IMG/VR virus record: IMGVR_UViG_3300045973_001145
Span: 1 to 56,859 of that record
Direction: 5' to 3' (one strand)
Source of the DNA: a virus
Length of the DNA: 56,859 bases
Program-made: the position numbers and the translations under genes
The notes under the pieces: model-generated
Database searches by the model: none
What the model was told of the DNA's origin: nothing
Seen by the model: only the letters and a program-made list of their open reading frames with translations
Part shown: positions 7,715 through 15,351 of the stretch, in pieces
Layout: every line of letters starts with the position of its first letter
Position numbering within the stretch: position 1 is the first letter of the stretch

Positions 7715-7741
7715 CAAATATACGGGAAATTTTTGATATAA
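7715..7741 (-). promoter_or_regulatory. Leftward TAnnTTTG promoter
   Basis: The minus strand reads TATATCAAAAATTTCCCG followed by TATATTTG (7722-7715) and TAGAG. It is very similar to the promoters at 5975 and 8262. It drives the 7543-7683 miniprotein. Confidence 0.7.
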
Positions 7742-7751
7742 AAAAGGATTT

Positions 7752-8221
7752 TTAATAATTTCTTGTGACAATTAATTTATATTCTGGATTGTAACGTCTA
7801 TGATTATGTTCACCGCAAGAACGATCTCTTTTTGGTAGTCTGCTTAATTGTGTTTTATGATTGCATATTGGACAGGTTAAAGTGTATTTTTCAAGTCTTT
7901 CTGCGATAACATTAGCATCTTTATATTTTTCTACACCACCACATCTTTGACCATCACCACCAAGTTCAATGCATTTTCTTTTCCAAACATTATTATGATT
8001 GTGACCTTTTGTTAGAGCGTGTGCAATTTCGTGAATAATAGTATCTTTTATTGCTTCATCTGTCATGTCTGGAACAAGAACAGATGAAAGTTCTATTTGA
8101 AATTTGCGATACAGATGCCAAAAGCTCTTTTTCTATTATTAAAGGTTACTTTCCAAGCTATTAATTCTCTATGCTCACTTATTATTGTTTTTGCTAGTTC
8201 TATTGCTTGTTTGATATCCAT
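7752..8221 (-). CDS. SprT-like zinc metalloprotease, split by a -1 frameshift
   Basis: The C-terminal 104 codons (7752-8066) encode the SprT-like core: HEIAHAL with catalytic Glu and two His, a third His in the GHNHNNVW region, then a zinc ribbon starting CPIC. The missing N-terminal part (MDIKQAIELAKTII..., WKVTFNNRKRAFGICIANFK) lies just upstream in the other frame, from an ATG at 8221 to a TAG at 8093-8095. A -1 shift near 8099 joins them as ...IANF-(Q/K)-IELSSVLVPDM, exactly as the family requires. The shift site reads A-AAT-TTC (8105-8099), a possible slippery heptamer. A missing A in the assembly is the simpler explanation. Confidence 0.8.
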
Positions 8222-8261
8222 AAAAAATTGTTTAGAATTGTTTATTACTTTTTCAACACTA

Positions 8262-8289
8262 CAAATATACGGACTACTTTTGATATAAC
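8262..8289 (-). promoter_or_regulatory. Leftward TAnnTTTG promoter
   Basis: TATATTTG lies at 8269-8262 on the minus strand, with TATATCAAAA upstream. It overlaps the 3' end of the gene at 8274-8525 and gives the SprT gene a leader of about 35 nt. Confidence 0.7.
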
Positions 8290-8525
8290 CTCAACATTTC
8301 TAATTTATTTTTTCTTAAAAATTTTGTTGGTATAGGGAACCATGGCGAAATTGTAGGAGGCATAGTTTTACAAGTTGTACAATGAGCTTGAAAATAATTA
8401 TCATCAATTTCTATTTCATTTACAATAATACAGTTGTACTTGATATACATATCTTTCAATGATTTTTCAATTATACTTGTATTTTTTGATAGATAATCTT
8501 TTAATTTTAATTCCAGATCAGTCAT
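8274..8525 (-). CDS. Hypothetical protein with basic C-terminal tag
   Basis: The 83-residue product has two Cys and two His in its middle (HCTTCK) and ends FLRKNKLEMLRLYQK. This tail is a divergent member of the RKEKLKKLN-type C-terminal peptide found on many products in this window. Its ATG overlaps the stop of the upstream gene (TAATG). Function is unknown. Confidence 0.6.
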   Translation of the reverse strand: MTDLELKLKDYLSKNTSIIEKSLKDMYIKYNCIIVNEIEIDDNYFQAHCTTCKTMPPTISPWFPIPTKFLRKNKLEMLRLYQK

Positions 8526-8746
8526 TACATACTTTCTTGAAATCCTTTATTATGTTTTTCAATCATTTCGCTGATTTTGTTGAGTTCTTCAGCTATAACA
8601 ATTTGATTGCGTAGAATTGCTTCTTGCGATTTTAATGATGTAGCTTGAATAAGATCATTGAGTGTAAATGTTGAACACTTTCTTGCAAGATCAGAACACT
8701 CTTGAGCGTCCTGACTTGCGTTTTCAAAGAAAGATTTAGATATCAT
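8525..8746 (-). CDS. Small helical hypothetical protein
   Basis: The product (about 73 residues from MISKSFFENA) is helical, with a heptad-like C-terminal half (NQIVIAEELNKISEMIEKH). I chose the ATG at 8746, which overlaps the upstream gene by 11 bp. The ATG at 8788 would overlap it by over 50. Function is unknown. Confidence 0.55.
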   Translation of the reverse strand: MISKSFFENASQDAQECSDLARKCSTFTLNDLIQATSLKSQEAILRNQIVIAEELNKISEMIEKHNKGFQESM

Positions 8747-8930
8747 TTGTTGGTTTTTTACGAGGAAAGAATCTTCCAATAAAAACACCTAATGCAAATG
8801 CCAAAAGTAGTCCAAATGTGATTGCGACTTTAATTAAAAATGCTGCAAGACTTAGAATGAATGGCACTAATACGAAACCTAAAACAACTGCTGCTAGTAT
8901 GACTAGCAAAATAATAGCAATTTTACTCAT
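8736..8930 (-). CDS. Hydrophobic membrane protein
   Basis: Almost all of the 64 residues are hydrophobic, with two adjacent membrane segments (about 4-26 and 28-50) and a basic end (RFFPRKKP). It is the first gene after the promoter at 8963. Holin-like size and topology are noted, but there is no lysis gene next to it. Confidence 0.6.
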   Translation of the reverse strand: MSKIAIILLVILAAVVLGFVLVPFILSLAAFLIKVAITFGLLLAFALGVFIGRFFPRKKPTNDI

Positions 8931-8962
8931 AATGTATTGTTTTAATTGATTACAATTGACTA

Positions 8963-8986
8963 CAAATATACTAACAATTTTTGATA
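8963..8986 (-). promoter_or_regulatory. Leftward TAnnTTTG promoter
   Basis: TATATTTG lies at 8970-8963 on the minus strand, preceded by TATCAAAAATTGTTAG. It overlaps the 3' end of the secreted-protein gene at 8987 and drives the genes from 8930 to 8274. Confidence 0.65.
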
Positions 8987-10420
8987 CTACAAAGGTTTTA
9001 TAGGTAAATTATAATACCAAGAATAAAAATCTATATCAGTAGATTTTCGTTGCCTAGACCAATATGATATTGAAATCCAATAATAAGCTTGACCAGAAGC
9101 TAATGCAGGTAATCTAGTTTCTGTTGCAGGAATATTTTTATACTTACGAAATCTATATTGGTTATAATTTATTCTACTATTTACTACACAATTTTGAGTT
9201 TGCCAAGTTCCTGTTGAATTAGTAACTGGAACTAATGGAATTGTTTTATATCCAACAATTTTTGTTGTATCTAATACCATTCTATGACAATATATTAGAT
9301 ATTGATTAAACAGTGCATAATCTTCTATTTTTATTGTTGCTGGTGGTGGTCCAAAAATTGGTAATATTTTATAAGATGCATTATAATCATCAAGACTTGA
9401 TTTTCTTTGAAGTACATAATATGAAACCTTAGTCCAACTAATTGTTTTCCCAGTTGGTAAAATAGGCAATCTAGTTTCTGTTGAAGGAATACTTTTGTAT
9501 TTTTTAAATCTATATGGATTATAATTATTTGAAACTGTATTAATTATTTTTTGAGTAATATTAAAATTATTAGCGACTAATGGTTCAGAATATCCGACAA
9601 TTTTTACTGAATCTAATACTAATGTATTACAATAAGTTAGATATAGTCCAAATAGAGTTTTATCTTCAAATTTAACAGTTGATGGCGTTGTACCATAGCT
9701 GTAAGTTATTGTATTTGTATTTACTGTTAAATTTGTAATTACTGTGCTATCAGCGCCTAAAATAGATTTAAGATTTCTTGTATATTGTCCAGATATGGTA
9801 TGACCATTATAAATATGACCATTATTTATTGTTATATTTTCTGTTACTGTGTATTTTATTAATTTACAATACCAAGAATAAAAATCAGTGGTACTAGATT
9901 TTCTTTGAAGACAAGGATAAACAATTGTTGACCAATTTGCAATTTTACCTGTAGGTAATGTAGGCATTCTTGTTTCAGTTGATGGAATATTTTTCCATTT
10001 TTTAAGTCGGTATGGATTATAGTTATTAGTAGCTGAGCAAACAATATTTTGAGTTAAATATACACCGCTTTGAACTATAGGTGTAGCATATCCTATTATT
10101 TTAACTGTATCATAAACTATTTTATTGCAATACACAAGATATAATTTGTATAATTCAATATCTTTAGTTTTTAATCCTGTTGTTGATATTGTACCATATG
10201 TGAATGTTGAAGAACCAGTAATAGCTAGAGTAGTGCTTATGATACTGTCACAATTTGTGTGAATTGTTTTTAGTGTTCTTAGATATTTACCAGAAGTTGT
10301 GAATGTGTAATAACTTTGACCACCTGTGATTGTGATATTTTCAGTTATTGAATAGGTGCATTGAGAATACCCTATAAATGAAATAAATATTAATGCTAAA
10401 AAAAGAATTAATGTTTTCAT
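8987..10420 (-). CDS. Secreted three-repeat surface protein, host-like
   Basis: The 477-residue protein has an N-terminal signal peptide (MKTLILFLALIFISFIGYSQ) and three diverged copies of a roughly 115-residue module. Each module has YL.YC, KI.GY, NYN.YR.KK, IP.TETR.P.L and QRKS in order. Modules one and two are preceded by a sequence of the type TENITI-x-G...CDSII...L.I. This resembles the GCDSI..L.LT repeats of Bacteroidota surface proteins. It is probably exported or displayed on the cell. A phage origin for such a host-like protein is unusual. Function is unknown. Confidence 0.65.
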   Translation of the reverse strand: MKTLILFLALIFISFIGYSQCTYSITENITITGGQSYYTFTTSGKYLRTLKTIHTNCDSIISTTLAITGSSTFTYGTISTTGLKTKDIELYKLYLVYCNKIVYDTVKIIGYATPIVQSGVYLTQNIVCSATNNYNPYRLKKWKNIPSTETRMPTLPTGKIANWSTIVYPCLQRKSSTTDFYSWYCKLIKYTVTENITINNGHIYNGHTISGQYTRNLKSILGADSTVITNLTVNTNTITYSYGTTPSTVKFEDKTLFGLYLTYCNTLVLDSVKIVGYSEPLVANNFNITQKIINTVSNNYNPYRFKKYKSIPSTETRLPILPTGKTISWTKVSYYVLQRKSSLDDYNASYKILPIFGPPPATIKIEDYALFNQYLIYCHRMVLDTTKIVGYKTIPLVPVTNSTGTWQTQNCVVNSRINYNQYRFRKYKNIPATETRLPALASGQAYYWISISYWSRQRKSTDIDFYSWYYNLPIKPL

Positions 10421-10440
10421 AATTTGTGTTTTAGAAAAAT

Positions 10441-10581
10441 ATTACCGCTATGGTTTCGGACCATAACAACAGGACCGCTCCTGTTTGCTCTATTTTCAGG
10501 TAATTACTCCTTATCTTCAAGTTCCGTATTGTAATTCGTGCGCACTCTATACAATCAAAGCTAGCCAATAGCTACGGTAAT
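10441..10581. ncRNA. Candidate structured RNA (multi-helix junction)
   Basis: This gap of relatively high GC is closed by an exact 7-bp stem, ATTACCG (10441-10447) with CGGTAAT (10575-10581). Inside are exact hairpins: TATGGT/ACCATA (10449-10465), AACAGGA/TCCTGTT (10468-10485), ATTGTA/TACAAT (10528-10555) and AGCTA/TAGCT (10559-10573). Four perfect helices within one closing helix are hard to explain by chance in such AT-rich DNA. Neighbouring genes run leftward, so a minus-strand leader of the 8987-10420 gene or a free-standing RNA is likeliest. I cannot match it to a known class. Confidence 0.6.
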
Positions 10582-10587
10582 AATTTT

Positions 10588-10866
10588 TTATTTTACTTTT
10601 TTTATTTGTTTTAGGATCTTTTCACGATCTTTTATTTGACCTTCGTTATACGAAATATTTTTCTCGTATTGACGAATTTCATCATTTTTTTGCTTGATTG
10701 CAGATTTTTTCAACTGTTTATCTTTTTTGACATCTTCTTTCAATCTAACAATTTCTTTGTTTAATTGAACACTGTATTCATTTTGGACTACAGGAACAGG
10801 TTTTTGAGCAACTGTTACAATTGAAATTGCAACTACCAACATAATCATTACCATTAACTTTCTCAT
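10588..10866 (-). CDS. Exported coiled-coil protein
   Basis: The 92-residue product has a signal peptide (about residues 1-20, ending TVAQ) and then an almost entirely Lys/Glu/Gln-rich helical region. It may be periplasmic. It lies just upstream of the structured RNA and in the same direction. Confidence 0.6.
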   Translation of the reverse strand: MRKLMVMIMLVVAISIVTVAQKPVPVVQNEYSVQLNKEIVRLKEDVKKDKQLKKSAIKQKNDEIRQYEKNISYNEGQIKDREKILKQIKKVK

Positions 10867-10886
10867 AATTTTACTTTTTTTTTTGG

Positions 10887-11351
10887 TTAAAAATCTTTAT
10901 ATTGTGGATATTTTTTTAATAATTCTATATCATAATGGACGAATGATTCATTGTAATTTCCATCAATGTCATAATTAACTTGGATATAGTTATTGTGCCA
11001 TTCTTGTTTTATAAACTTAGATTCAAAATTTTTATCTAAGTAATCTTGATATTTAAAAAGCATTTTATCATTTTTTGGATAATATCTAACTCCATATAAA
11101 TTATTATCTATTAATAATAAAACAACTTTAATTGTTCGTTGTTTATACACATATTCGTTAAGTGTGATTCTTGTCACATCATTATCGAAGCTGTAATAGT
11201 TCAATTCATTCATATCAACTTTTTCTTTCAAAGTTTTTTCATTGTCATATCCAAGAATAAACTTGTTTAATACAGTTTTAGCCTTAGCATCTTTTTGTGA
11301 AAATGAATTCAATGAAAAAAGTAAACAAAATAACATTAACAAGGTTTTCAT
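10887..11351 (-). CDS. Exported hypothetical protein
   Basis: The 154-residue protein has a typical Bacteroidota signal peptide (MKTLLMLFCLLFSLNSFSQ) followed by a basic, aromatic-rich mature region with no known motif. Its start overlaps the stop of the upstream gene (ATGA-type, 11348-11351). Envelope location is likely and the role is unknown. Confidence 0.6.
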   Translation of the reverse strand: MKTLLMLFCLLFSLNSFSQKDAKAKTVLNKFILGYDNEKTLKEKVDMNELNYYSFDNDVTRITLNEYVYKQRTIKVVLLLIDNNLYGVRYYPKNDKMLFKYQDYLDKNFESKFIKQEWHNNYIQVNYDIDGNYNESFVHYDIELLKKYPQYKDF

Positions 11352-11545
11352 ATTTTCTTATTTTTTAGTAAATGTTTTACATTATTGAAAATTAAATATA
11401 CTCCATAGCAAATACCAAATATTATAGCTAATACTACTGTTAGCATAGTAACAAACATTAATGATACAATAGTCCAGCAAAAAAGAACTGCCATAATAGA
11501 AATTAGTAACAGTTTATACCCATATCCTGCAAGTTTTTTCATCAT
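11348..11545 (-). CDS. Small two-span membrane protein
   Basis: The 65-residue product has two hydrophobic segments (about 11-32 and 34-55) and a Lys-rich end. It overlaps both neighbours by 4 nt, so the three envelope genes 11910-10887 are translationally coupled. Confidence 0.6.
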   Translation of the reverse strand: MMKKLAGYGYKLLLISIMAVLFCWTIVSLMFVTMLTVVLAIIFGICYGVYLIFNNVKHLLKNKKI

Positions 11546-11910
11546 TCTCTTTCTTTTATTTCAAAAAATTTAGACTTTAATAGAAAATCAAAATGTACAA
11601 TATCCCCAACTCTATGATTATAGATCCATACATTATCTATATGAATTTTACTATGTAATTTGCAGGTATTAAGTTCTCTATATTGTTTTGGACCATCGAT
11701 AGTTTCAAGCAATATAGTATTACAAGTTTCTGGTTTATGAAATTTATCGTCACTTAGAACAGTTTCTCCGTTTATTGATGTGATTTTCATATCAATATTT
11801 CTGACAAACTTATCTTCAACTGTTCTATGAGAACAAGATATAATAAACATAGAAATAAATAGAACATAGCTAATAGACAAAACACGCCAATATGATACTT
11901 TTATTCTCAT
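11542..11910 (-). CDS. Lipoprotein-like exported protein
   Basis: The 122-residue product has a signal sequence ending in the lipobox IISC|SH. The mature region is beta-rich with two further Cys residues (TCN and TCK). It is the first of three overlapping envelope-protein genes. No function is recognised. Confidence 0.6.
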   Translation of the reverse strand: MRIKVSYWRVLSISYVLFISMFIISCSHRTVEDKFVRNIDMKITSINGETVLSDDKFHKPETCNTILLETIDGPKQYRELNTCKLHSKIHIDNVWIYNHRVGDIVHFDFLLKSKFFEIKERE

Positions 11911-11924
11911 AAATTTGAATTTTT

Positions 11925-11963
11925 AAAAAAAATCTGATACTCAAATGAATACCAGATTTTTTT
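11925..11963 (-). terminator. Intrinsic terminator
   Basis: On the minus strand a 12-bp stem (11931-11942 with 11947-11958), including two G-U pairs and a 4-nt loop, is followed by a U run. It ends transcription of the 11999-12601 gene. Confidence 0.75.
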
Positions 11964-11998
11964 GACTTGAATTTAACTATAAAAAATGAAAAATGAAC

Positions 11999-12601
11999 TT
12001 ACTTTGTTTCTTTCAACATCAGAACTGGATTCGTGTCACTCAAAAGTCCTTCAACATCGCCATTGTTCAAAGTGAAAGCTTCGTTGATTGCATCACTTTT
12101 GATGTTGTAAACAACTTTGTTTACGAAAAGTTCTTCTTTTTCTGAGTCTGTCATAAAGTCAGCACTCATAATAAGAGCTTCCAATTTGTCAGCATATTTA
12201 TTCAACAGGTCGTTGTTCATAACAACTTCTGATTTTTCTTCAACGAAGGTATCTCCGTATTTTTCACGAAGTTCAGTTGCTCTTTCTTCGTCAACTGATC
12301 CGGCATATTTCTTCATTACGATGAACATCACTTTGTCGCCTTTTTCAGAAGCAACCTTAATTGATTCTGGATTTCTTTTCAACTTTGAATACATCTTCAC
12401 ATATTCTTCAAAAGCAACAGATTTAATGTCACCTTCAATACTTTTCTGCTCGGCAGTCTTATTTTTGATTTCTTCTTTCAACTTATTATATTTTGAAAGT
12501 TTACTAGCGAAGTCTTCACCAGGTACTACTGCTACTGGATGTGTGTCTGCCTTTGTTGTTGCTTTCTTAGCTTCTACTACTTTTTTACCGAACATTGCCA
12601 T
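11999..12601 (-). CDS. Probably abundant hypothetical protein
   Basis: The 200-residue product (MAMFGKKVVEAKK...) has an Ala/Lys/Thr-rich N-terminus, a Lys/Glu helical stretch at about residues 35-60 and an acidic C-terminal half. Its codons are clearly richer in G and C than those of its neighbours, like gp32. It has its own strong promoter (12641) and terminator (11925), so high expression is likely. I chose the start at 12601 because longer starts would lie in the promoter region. No homologous family is recognised. Confidence 0.65.
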   Translation of the reverse strand: MAMFGKKVVEAKKATTKADTHPVAVVPGEDFASKLSKYNKLKEEIKNKTAEQKSIEGDIKSVAFEEYVKMYSKLKRNPESIKVASEKGDKVMFIVMKKYAGSVDEERATELREKYGDTFVEEKSEVVMNNDLLNKYADKLEALIMSADFMTDSEKEELFVNKVVYNIKSDAINEAFTLNNGDVEGLLSDTNPVLMLKETK

Positions 12602-12640
12602 AATTTTATTTTTTAGATTGTTATTTTTATATTTGCTATA

Positions 12641-12671
12641 CAAAGATACTTATAATTTTTGAACTACCAAA
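12641..12671 (-). promoter_or_regulatory. Leftward TAnnTTTG promoter
   Basis: The minus strand reads TTTG (12671-12668), a 19-nt spacer and TATCTTTG (12648-12641). It lies about 40 nt upstream of the ATG at 12601. Confidence 0.75.
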
Positions 12672-12688
12672 CAAAAATGAATTATTTT

Positions 12689-12808
12689 TTAATTTTTTTC
12701 ATCTTTATTTTCATCATAAAAATCAAACGGTTTAATGTCTTTTGAAATTTCTGCACCAAAACCTGTCAGTAACATTTCATCTTCTTCTGTAATCAGTTCG
12801 TTTTCCAT
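12689..12808 (-). CDS. Acidic miniprotein
   Basis: The 39-residue frame (MENELITEEDEMLLTGFGAE...) is strongly acidic and follows the promoter at 12847 by about 40 nt. Small acidic phage proteins often inhibit host enzymes or mimic DNA, but there is no direct evidence for that here. Confidence 0.5.
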   Translation of the reverse strand: MENELITEEDEMLLTGFGAEISKDIKPFDFYDENKDEKN

Positions 12809-12846
12809 TTTTGAGCTTTTTAAGTGTTTATATCTTTTTGACTCTA

Positions 12847-12878
12847 CAAATGTACGGGAAGTTTTTCAATCTACCAAA
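12847..12878 (-). promoter_or_regulatory. Leftward TAnnTTTG promoter
   Basis: The minus strand reads TTTG (12878-12875), a 20-nt spacer and TACATTTG (12854-12847). It precedes the acidic miniprotein and lies close to the 3' end of the 12885 gene. Confidence 0.7.
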
Positions 12879-12884
12879 TAATTC

Positions 12885-13256
12885 TTAATAAATTTTTTGA
12901 ATATTTAATGATTTCCAAATCCTATTTTTTGTATATTTCACTTTAACTATAGTACCAATATTGATATAATTATAATATGATTCGGTGACAGATATGCTAC
13001 CAATTAGATCATCTTTTGAAATATTATTAGTAAGATTATCAATACAAATACTAACTATCCATTCATCATCATAATGATAAATAACAGGCATTGTCATTTT
13101 TAATACTACATCATATTCTAATGTAGTGTCATCATGTGCTGCTATAAATTGTTTTATAACAATTTTTCCATCACCATCTTTTGAATATAAAAATGTATAA
13201 TTTGCTAAAAAAATACAAATTATTAACACAGCTATAAATATATATAATGCTATCAT
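12885..13256 (-). CDS. Membrane-anchored hypothetical protein
   Basis: The 123-residue product starts with a hydrophobic anchor (about residues 2-24), followed by a beta-rich domain that is probably outside the membrane. It belongs to the leftward operon from the promoter at 14371. No known family. Confidence 0.55.
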   Translation of the reverse strand: MIALYIFIAVLIICIFLANYTFLYSKDGDGKIVIKQFIAAHDDTTLEYDVVLKMTMPVIYHYDDEWIVSICIDNLTNNISKDDLIGSISVTESYYNYINIGTIVKVKYTKNRIWKSLNIQKIY

Positions 13257-13261
13257 AGTTT

Positions 13262-13438
13262 TTAGTTTAATAAGTTATTCAAATAATTTGATAAAAAATC
13301 TCTACGACCTTCGCCATAAACAATCATATAGCATTTTCCATTTTCGTCTATGAAAGCATAGCCATTCATAGATATTTGCTTTCTATCATCATTCATAAAG
13401 CTCAAAACGTGCTCCATTTTCTTAATAGTGTGCTTCAT
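13262..13438 (-). CDS. Hypothetical small protein
   Basis: The 58-residue frame (MKHTIKKMEHVLSF...) lies between two longer genes. It overlaps the upstream gene by 17 bp and ends 5 nt before the next start. The GYAFIDENGKCYMIVYGEG stretch suggests a beta hairpin. Function is unknown. Confidence 0.55.
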   Translation of the reverse strand: MKHTIKKMEHVLSFMNDDRKQISMNGYAFIDENGKCYMIVYGEGRRDFLSNYLNNLLN

Positions 13439-13847
13439 ATTTTTTTATTTCAGATTTAAAAAACTCGATATTTTCGATATGACTTTTAATAGCATCTTTA
13501 AACACATTTGGTCTATACAGCATACTAAAAGTTTCTTTTATGACAAAACTTTCACATTCTTTATCAAAAACTTTTTTAAGTCTTTTGAATGCTGACATCA
13601 TTTCTTGCTCAAGTTTAATCATATTGTTGATAATAACAATTTTATCTTCATTTGCTATATGATTAAAATTATCTTGCTCTTTAAGCCTGCTAAATGAAAC
13701 AAATCCAAATTTTCGATCAATTACATCATCAATAGTAATTTCATTTTTTGCTAAAATTGCTAAAATTTCAGGATTTATGTCTTTTTTACTTTTTTCAAAA
13801 TCTTCTTTGAAGATCGGTCCATAAGGCATTCCAAACATTCCAAACAT
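13422..13847 (-). CDS. Helical hypothetical protein
   Basis: The 141-residue soluble protein is predominantly helical after an N-terminal MFGMFGMPYG stretch. No catalytic motif is seen. It lies in the 14336-12885 operon. Confidence 0.55.
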   Translation of the reverse strand: MFGMFGMPYGPIFKEDFEKSKKDINPEILAILAKNEITIDDVIDRKFGFVSFSRLKEQDNFNHIANEDKIVIINNMIKLEQEMMSAFKRLKKVFDKECESFVIKETFSMLYRPNVFKDAIKSHIENIEFFKSEIKKYEAHY

Positions 13848-13862
13848 AGTTTTATTTTAAAG

Positions 13863-14336
13863 TTAATAAATATCAAAGAAATTTGATGCAGATTTGAATA
13901 ACTGATCTGAAAAAACAACTGGAAAAAATGCATCAAATGGCTGATTTGTATATGGATTTAAATTGTTATAAGATTTATCCGATAAAAATGTAAATCCGCT
14001 TTTTTTATTAAGACTAACATTATATTTATAAGTATTCTGACTAGGAAAATAATTTAATGATGATCTAGCATCTCTAATTAATGCATCGTAATCATTAAAA
14101 ATTTGTTCATATTTAAATACTTCTCTTTTAGTATTTGTTACAATAACATTGAAATTACCATTATTATCTGGCTCTGATGTTGCTTCAAATATGAAGTCTC
14201 CAACTACTTTGTAATGAGTGTGAATTTTACCATTAAAGGTTTGATGACCAACGCCTGGTAAAAGGCTAAAAAGAAACGATACCAATAAAATAATAGCAAA
14301 GACTTTAATAATTAGATAAATTGCACTTTTGTCCAT
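13863..14336 (-). CDS. Membrane-anchored hypothetical protein
   Basis: The 157-residue product has an N-terminal membrane anchor (about residues 7-28) and a beta-rich exported domain. It is the first gene after the promoter at 14371-14402. Function is unknown. Confidence 0.6.
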   Translation of the reverse strand: MDKSAIYLIIKVFAIILLVSFLFSLLPGVGHQTFNGKIHTHYKVVGDFIFEATSEPDNNGNFNVIVTNTKREVFKYEQIFNDYDALIRDARSSLNYFPSQNTYKYNVSLNKKSGFTFLSDKSYNNLNPYTNQPFDAFFPVVFSDQLFKSASNFFDIY

Positions 14337-14370
14337 TTTTTAAGTTTTAAGTGTTAATACTTTGATACGA

Positions 14371-14402
14371 CAAATGTAGGGACATTTTCCCGAACTACCA
14401 AA
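14371..14402 (-). promoter_or_regulatory. Leftward promoter with operator-like palindrome
   Basis: The minus strand reads TTTG, a 20-nt spacer and TACATTTG (14378-14371). The spacer holds GGGAAAATGTCCC (14379-14391), an imperfect version of the GGGAA-N3-TTCCC repeat seen at 20-32 and 1890-1902. Confidence 0.75.
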
Positions 14403-14436
14403 TAAAACTTATAACATATATTTTATTTTTAAAATT

Positions 14437-14757
14437 TTAAGGTAAAAACATCCAATGAGTTACATTTTCTGTAACACAAATTGTAGATTCTACAAATTCA
14501 AGGTTAAAAACCTTTGTGTATTTACAGACAGTTTTTCTTCCACCTTTAAGTAAACACAATACAACAGAATCGACGTCAGGTAATTTAGTCCTTACATCTA
14601 TCCATTCTTCTATTGGCTTTTTTTTTGGCTTTATGAATTGTCTCACAACTCTTGCTATACCATTAAATATAGTAGCTATTAATACTATAATAAATACTCC
14701 GTACCAAAATAATGTATCACCATCTTGGCTTTTTAAAAATGCTAATAATTCTGTCAT
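14437..14757 (-). CDS. Membrane-anchored DUF551-type protein
   Basis: The 106-residue product has one membrane segment near residues 17-36, then a DUF551-like domain: WIDVRTKLPDVDSVVLCLL and a terminal VTHWMFLP, matching the W-I...LP...VTHWMPLP pattern of that phage family. The role of DUF551 is unknown. Its ATG overlaps the TGA of the zinc-ribbon gene upstream. Confidence 0.7.
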   Translation of the reverse strand: MTELLAFLKSQDGDTLFWYGVFIIVLIATIFNGIARVVRQFIKPKKKPIEEWIDVRTKLPDVDSVVLCLLKGGRKTVCKYTKVFNLEFVESTICVTENVTHWMFLP

Positions 14758-14882
14758 TTATCTAATTTTTTAGGTTTACAAACTTCTTCTATCTTTTTAG
14801 ATGATCTTCCACACTTTTTGCAAATATATTTTGGCTCCTTAGGTGCTTCATATTCATCTTTTTCTGCACATTTTTTCTTCAT
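14754..14882 (-). CDS. Zinc-ribbon miniprotein
   Basis: The 42-residue frame is Lys/Cys-rich and holds CKKC flanked by further Cys, which suggests a single zinc knuckle. It is translationally coupled (ATGA) to the DUF551 gene. Confidence 0.5.
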   Translation of the reverse strand: MKKKCAEKDEYEAPKEPKYICKKCGRSSKKIEEVCKPKKLDK

Positions 14883-14883
14883 A

Positions 14884-15183
14884 TTAAAAATAATGTTCTG
14901 CTAATTCATAAAAACCAATTTCGCTTGAATTGGCTGTAAATGGATCACCAAGACCTGAATTAATAACCATACACTCACTATCAATATGATATGCAATTGT
15001 GTTATATTCATCATTAAATTTGAATGTGAAAGAATATTCACCTGTCATTTTTAATTCACTAACTTTTTTGGATTTTGATAATTTGTTAAAAAACTTTTTA
15101 ATATCTTTTTTACCAAATTTTGCTGATTCTTCTTGGATAAGAGAATTTAATTCATCGATTGTCATTTTACTATAGTCTATCAT
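14884..15183 (-). CDS. Hypothetical protein
   Basis: The 99-residue soluble product has a helical N-terminal half (MIDYSKMTIDELNSL...) and a beta-rich C-terminal half. It belongs to the leftward operon starting at 16288. No function is recognised. Confidence 0.55.
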   Translation of the reverse strand: MIDYSKMTIDELNSLIQEESAKFGKKDIKKFFNKLSKSKKVSELKMTGEYSFTFKFNDEYNTIAYHIDSECMVINSGLGDPFTANSSEIGFYELAEHYF

Positions 15184-15187
15184 ATTA

Positions 15188-15348
15188 TTATTTTAAAATT
15201 TCTTCATTCATATCTTCTTTGTTTGCGCAATATGCTATACATATTTCAGCTTCAAATTCTTCTTCGAAATTTTCTTCAAGTTCAATAATGAACCACCTTC
15301 ATCTTCATATAAATATTTTCCTGTTGGCTTGTGTTTTAATGCGAACAT
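15188..15348 (-). CDS. Small acidic protein, split by a -1 frameshift
   Basis: Reading from the ATG at 15348 gives MFALKHKPTGKYLYEDEGG and then runs out of sense. A -1 shift near 15291-15297 continues as WFIIELEENFEEEFEAEI... to a stop at 15188-15190 that sits neatly before the next gene. Together they make a 53-residue acidic protein. A missing base after the GG pair is the simplest cause, since no slippery heptamer is present. Confidence 0.55.
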
Positions 15349-15351
15349 AGT

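Noticed and set aside
10441-10581. tRNA or tmRNA gene
   Set aside because: The closing stem and a 7-nt loop are suggestive, but there is no D-arm, no usable anticodon arm and no CCA end, and the length does not fit.
12117-12662. Long plus-strand frame opposite the 11999-12601 gene
   Set aside because: It mirrors the real minus-strand gene, has a hydrophobic Ser/Phe-rich composition and crosses the promoter and terminator logic of that gene.
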